From: an uncultured Ruminococcus sp.
GTDB lineage: Bacteria; Bacillota; Clostridia; Lachnospirales; Lachnospiraceae
Assembly: GCA_904377845.1 (NCBI GenBank)
Contig: CAJFGR010000003.1
Span: 1-64,000, forward strand
Length of the DNA stretch: 64,000 nt
Direction of reading: 5' to 3'
Below, piece by piece: positions 60,679 to 64,000 of this stretch. Position 1 is the first letter of the stretch; each line of letters opens with the position of its first letter. The notes below the pieces were generated by a model. That model saw only the letters and a list, made by a program, of their open reading frames with translations. It was not told the origin of the DNA and did not search any database. A program made the position numbers and the translations under genes.

Positions 60679-62181
60679 ATGATGAAGAATATAGTGGAAC
60701 AGACAGAATTATTTATAAGAAAATACGGCATGATCGAAAAGGATGACGTAGTGATCGCGGGCGTATCGGGCGGAGCGGATTCGGTATGCCTGCTTTTTAT
60801 ACTCTGCAGACTTCAGGAAAGGCTCGGCTTTCAGGTGAAAGTGTGCCATGTGAACCATGGACTGAGAGGCAGGGAGGCAGATGCGGATGAGGAATATGTG
60901 AGGAATCTGTGCGCATCTATGAATGTACCCTGTCGTATTTTTCGTGAAGATGTGGAATTAATTGCCGTAAAAAGGAAACAATCTCTTGAGGAGGCCGGGC
61001 GCACCGTCCGCAGGGCGGCGTTCGGGACAATGTGCAGGGAAGACGGGGGCACGAAGATCGCCACCGCCCATCACAGAGATGATAATGCAGAGACGGTACT
61101 GCTTAATATTGCAAGGGGAACCGGACTGAAGGGTCTGTGCGGGATCCGGCCGGTTCAGGGAAGATGGATCCGGCCTCTTCTGGACTCTGACCGTGAGCAG
61201 ATCGAGACGTTCCTTAAAGAACAGGGATTATCATGGTGTACCGATGTTACGAATGAGGAGGATGATTATACAAGAAACCGGATACGCCACAATATTCTCC
61301 CGGTGATGAAGGAACAGATCAATGCCGGTGTCGTCCGGCATCTGGAGGAACTTTCCATACAGGCGCGGGAAGTCTGGGACTATCTGGAACATGGAGTGCA
61401 GGCGGCGTGGGAACGCTGCGTGTACGTACGGGAAGAACAGCAGGAAGCAAATGAAGCCGGAGAGAAACAGGGTCCTGCCGAAATCCGGATCAACGGGAAC
61501 GCGTTCGGACAGGAGGCATCCGCCGTACAGAAACAGCTGGTAAAAGAGTGCATAGCGGCTGTGCGGGGAGGCGAGAAAGACATCGGGGCCGTGCATCTGA
61601 AGGCAGTTACAGATCTGTTCAGCAGACAGTGCGGAAAGAAGCTTGACCTGCCGGGAGACATTGCCGCCGAGCGGACATACGACGGTGTCGTGATCCGGAA
61701 AAACAGGGAAGTAAAAAGAGCGGCGACCGGGGATGTACGGGAAGTACGGCTTAATATCCCCGGAGAGACTCTTCTGCCGGACGGAATTCACAGAGTGAGA
61801 TGCCGGTTTGCAGACATTTCCGAGAAGGACAGGGCAAAAGAGATCCCACAAAAAAGCTACACGAAATTGATTGACTATGATATAATAAAATATGGTCTTT
61901 CTGTGAGGACACGGCAGAGCGGGGACTATCTGGCAGTGGATGAGAGGGGAAGCCGCCAGAAGCTGAAATCATGGTTTATTAACGAAAAAATCCCGCGTGA
62001 GCTCAGAGACAAGATATTTCTTGTGGCGGACGGACATCATATCGTCTGGATACCGGGCTGGAGAATGAGCCGCGCCTGTCAGATCAGTAACAGGACAAAG
62101 AGGATTCTTGAGATAATAATAACGGAGGATAAGAAAGATGTCAGAAACGATCAGAGTGCTGGTTCCGGAAGAGAAAGTTGA
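60679..62181 (+). CDS. tilS: tRNA(Ile)-lysidine synthase
   Basis: 500 residues. N-type ATP pyrophosphatase motif SGGADS (30-35), then HVNHGLRG, ATAHHRDDNAET and the TilS-specific C-terminal domains (about 250-480; substrate-binding QKSYTKLIDYD and RQSGDYL). It converts the wobble C of tRNA-Ile(CAU) to lysidine, an essential step. Two adjacent ATGs (60679 and 60682) are possible. It overlaps hpt by 44 bases. Confidence 0.93.
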   Translation: MMKNIVEQTELFIRKYGMIEKDDVVIAGVSGGADSVCLLFILCRLQERLGFQVKVCHVNHGLRGREADADEEYVRNLCASMNVPCRIFREDVELIAVKRKQSLEEAGRTVRRAAFGTMCREDGGTKIATAHHRDDNAETVLLNIARGTGLKGLCGIRPVQGRWIRPLLDSDREQIETFLKEQGLSWCTDVTNEEDDYTRNRIRHNILPVMKEQINAGVVRHLEELSIQAREVWDYLEHGVQAAWERCVYVREEQQEANEAGEKQGPAEIRINGNAFGQEASAVQKQLVKECIAAVRGGEKDIGAVHLKAVTDLFSRQCGKKLDLPGDIAAERTYDGVVIRKNREVKRAATGDVREVRLNIPGETLLPDGIHRVRCRFADISEKDRAKEIPQKSYTKLIDYDIIKYGLSVRTRQSGDYLAVDERGSRQKLKSWFINEKIPRELRDKIFLVADGHHIVWIPGWRMSRACQISNRTKRILEIIITEDKKDVRNDQSAGSGRES

Positions 62182-62665
62182 TGAGAGAATCAGGGAGCTT
62201 GGTAAGCAGATCAGTGAGGATTACGCGGGAAAACAGGTTCACCTGATCTGTGTGCTCAAGGGCGGCGTATTCTTTATGTGCGAGCTGGCAAAACGTATTA
62301 CCGTGCCGGTATCCATGGACTTTATGTGCGTGGGCAGCTACGGAGACGGGACCGCGTCAAGCGGAGTTGTGCGTATTGCAAAAGACCTTGACGAATCCAT
62401 TGAAAATAAAGAAGTGCTTATCGTAGAAGATATTATCGATTCAGGCAATACACTGTATTATCTGATCGATGTACTGAAAAAAAGAAATCCGGCCAGCATG
62501 AGGCTGTGCACGCTTCTGGACAAACCGGACAGAAGAGTGAAAGATGTGAAAGTCGACTACTGCGGGTTTGAGATCCCGGACGAATTCGTGGTAGGGTACG
62601 GGCTTGACTACGCCCAGAAATACAGAAATCTTCCCTACATCGGTGTGGTGGAAGGTCTGGAATAG
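62138..62665 (+). CDS. hpt: Hypoxanthine phosphoribosyltransferase
   Basis: 175 residues. PRPP-binding motif VLIVEDIIDSGNT (about 88-100), CVLKGGVFF and the C-terminal YAQKYRNLPYIG. It salvages hypoxanthine and guanine. Its start overlaps the end of tilS, with GGAGGAT in the tilS coding region as ribosome site. In other Firmicutes TilS and Hpt form a complex that controls ftsH; the conserved order here fits. Confidence 0.95.
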   Translation: MSETIRVLVPEEKVDERIRELGKQISEDYAGKQVHLICVLKGGVFFMCELAKRITVPVSMDFMCVGSYGDGTASSGVVRIAKDLDESIENKEVLIVEDIIDSGNTLYYLIDVLKKRNPASMRLCTLLDKPDRRVKDVKVDYCGFEIPDEFVVGYGLDYAQKYRNLPYIGVVEGLE

Positions 62666-62680
62666 GAAGGAGTATAAGAT

Positions 62681-64000
62681 TTGGAAAATAACAGGAAATA
62701 CAGAGGCGTCAGCGGCTCGACGATCCTGATGTTTATCGTGATCGTAGTAGTGGCGCTCTGGATGGCGAGCCGGATGCAGATACACCGGCAGGAGATGACA
62801 TATACCGATTTTGTGTCCGAAGTAGAAGCAGAAAATGTAACGGATGTGTATATTGATCAGAACCGCGCTGTGCCTACTGGTACGGTGTCCTTCATGCTGA
62901 AGGAAGAGGGCGAGAACAGAACGGTCAATGTCTCCAATGTGGAGGATGTTGAAGATCTGCTGTATGAGAATGACGTGACGTACAGCATATCGGCTGTTCC
63001 GGAAGATTCGGTCTTTACGACGGTGCTGCTTCCCGTTCTGATTACGCTGGCAGGCGTAATGCTGCTATTCTATCTGATGAACCGTCAGGGCGGAGGAGCC
63101 AATGCGAAGGCGATGAATTTCGGAAAGAGCCGTGCCCGGATGACGAATCAGAATGAGATCAAGGTAACATTTGCGGATGTGGCGGGTCTCAAAGAAGAGA
63201 AAGAGGAGTTGGAGGAAATCGTCGATTTTCTGAAGGCGCCGAAGAAATATGTGCAGGTAGGAGCAAGAATTCCGAAAGGAGTGCTTCTTGAAGGACCTCC
63301 GGGAACCGGAAAGACACTGCTGGCAAAGGCTGTTGCAGGTGAAGCGGGTGTGCCTTTCTTCAGCATCTCCGGTTCTGACTTTGTGGAGATGTTTGTAGGA
63401 GTGGGGGCTTCCCGTGTGCGTGACCTGTTCCAGGATGCGAAGAAAAATGCGCCTTGTATTGTATTTATCGATGAGATCGATGCAGTGGCAAGACGCCGCG
63501 GCAGCGGTCTGGGCGGCGGACATGATGAGAGGGAGCAGACACTGAACCAGCTCCTTGTAGAGATGGACGGCTTTGGCGTGAATGAGGGAATTATCGTTAT
63601 GGCGGCGACGAACCGCAAGGATATTCTCGATCCGGCGATCTTAAGGCCGGGACGTTTTGACCGAAACGTTATCGTTGGCCGTCCGGATGTGGGAGGAAGA
63701 GAGGAGATCCTTAAGGTTCATGCCAAAAACAAACCTCTCGGCGAAGATGTGGATCTGAAGCAGATTGCTCAGACAACTGCGGGATTTACGGGAGCAGATC
63801 TGGAAAATCTTTTAAACGAGGCTGCAATCCTTGCGGCAAAAGATAACCGTGTTTATATCCAGCAGCAGGATATCCGCCATGCATTTGTCAAAGTCGGCAT
63901 CGGACCGGAGAAGAAGAGCCGGATCGTATCCGAGAAAGAGCGCAGAATCACGGCTTACCATGAGGCAGGGCACGCGATTCTCTTCCATGTGCTGCCGGAT
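62681..64000 (+). CDS. ftsH: ATP-dependent zinc metalloprotease FtsH (cut by window end)
   Basis: The first 440 codons are visible. The start is TTG with GAAGGAG nine bases upstream. First membrane helix at about 13-30, periplasmic-side domain, second helix at about 107-127, then the AAA module: Walker A GPPGTGKT (205-212), Walker B VFIDEID, SRH region LRPGRFDRN, and the zinc motif HEAGH (H427, E428, H431) just before the window ends. FtsH degrades membrane and regulatory proteins. About 170-220 residues are missing at the C-terminus because of the window edge, not because of mutation. Confidence 0.96.
   Translation, partial: MENNRKYRGVSGSTILMFIVIVVVALWMASRMQIHRQEMTYTDFVSEVEAENVTDVYIDQNRAVPTGTVSFMLKEEGENRTVNVSNVEDVEDLLYENDVTYSISAVPEDSVFTTVLLPVLITLAGVMLLFYLMNRQGGGANAKAMNFGKSRARMTNQNEIKVTFADVAGLKEEKEELEEIVDFLKAPKKYVQVGARIPKGVLLEGPPGTGKTLLAKAVAGEAGVPFFSISGSDFVEMFVGVGASRVRDLFQDAKKNAPCIVFIDEIDAVARRRGSGLGGGHDEREQTLNQLLVEMDGFGVNEGIIVMAATNRKDILDPAILRPGRFDRNVIVGRPDVGGREEILKVHAKNKPLGEDVDLKQIAQTTAGFTGADLENLLNEAAILAAKDNRVYIQQQDIRHAFVKVGIGPEKKSRIVSEKERRITAYHEAGHAILFHVLPD

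Noticed and set aside
1-64000. CRISPR array, rRNA genes, intact prophage or intact insertion sequence
   Set aside because: No regularly spaced repeats, rRNA signatures, phage structural genes or full transposase were found; only the integrase remnant and small repeats are present.

Overview
The window reads as chromosomal DNA of a spore-forming gut Firmicute of the family Lachnospiraceae. The evidence is strong AGGAGG-type ribosome sites, consensus sigma-A promoters, many sporulation genes, a gene order near the right end like that of Bacillus subtilis (rqcP-yabP-yabQ-divIC-spoIIE-tilS-hpt-ftsH), and mucin-glycan genes such as a very large surface GH95 alpha-L-fucosidase. The species cannot be fixed from the sequence alone.

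Layout. 0-9.8 kb: divergent spmB and DUF885 lipoprotein-spmA, an aldo/keto reductase, a voltage-gated-type K+ channel, purC, and a nagZ-tatD-rsmA run. 9.8-12.2 kb: citrate synthase and an alpha/beta hydrolase. 12.2-13.6 kb: an accessory patch with two copies of a ~195 bp structured intergenic element flanking an integrase remnant and a decayed HipA-like toxin-antitoxin locus. 13.6-19.8 kb: an AraC regulator divergent from the GH95 fucosidase. 19.8-23.9 kb: a GH25-LysM lysozyme, a zinc-ribbon envelope protein, a YARHG protein and a second AraC regulator. 24-27.8 kb: a sugar operon (DUF4867, fucose/arabinose-type isomerase, xylulokinase). 28-32.7 kb: a two-component system and a CapA-like protein. 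33-38.9 kb: a polyamine operon (speA-speE-speB-carboxyspermidine dehydrogenase-carboxyspermidine decarboxylase). 39-40.4 kb: a surface-protein gene fragment abutting a truncated palindromic repeat. 40.4-48.7 kb: M18 aminopeptidase, a two-component system with two PepSY lipoproteins that share a promoter architecture, tRNA-Cys, and a DUF5058/membrane protein/M20 peptidase operon. 48.8-64 kb: housekeeping and sporulation genes (asnS, SbcD-like and YhaN-like proteins, cca, cotS, phosphosugar mutase, hup, rqcP, yabP, yabQ, divIC, spoIIE, tilS, hpt, and ftsH cut by the window end).

Most notable points. (1) The carboxyspermidine decarboxylase appears to lack, by in-frame deletion, the ~23 residues that carry the PLP lysine. 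(2) The ~195 bp intergenic element occurs twice with compensatory changes in its hairpins. (3) Sigma-E-like promoters (ATA-N16-CATAnnnT) sit before spmB, the DUF885-spmA pair, yabP and cotS; at cotS a hairpin that would hide the ribosome site can form only in read-through transcripts. (4) Two PepSY lipoprotein genes share TTTAATC direct repeats at identical distance from the -10 box, suggesting one regulon of the adjacent response regulator. (5) The SpoIIE orthologue has no membrane domain. (6) tilS appears to be transcribed leaderless.
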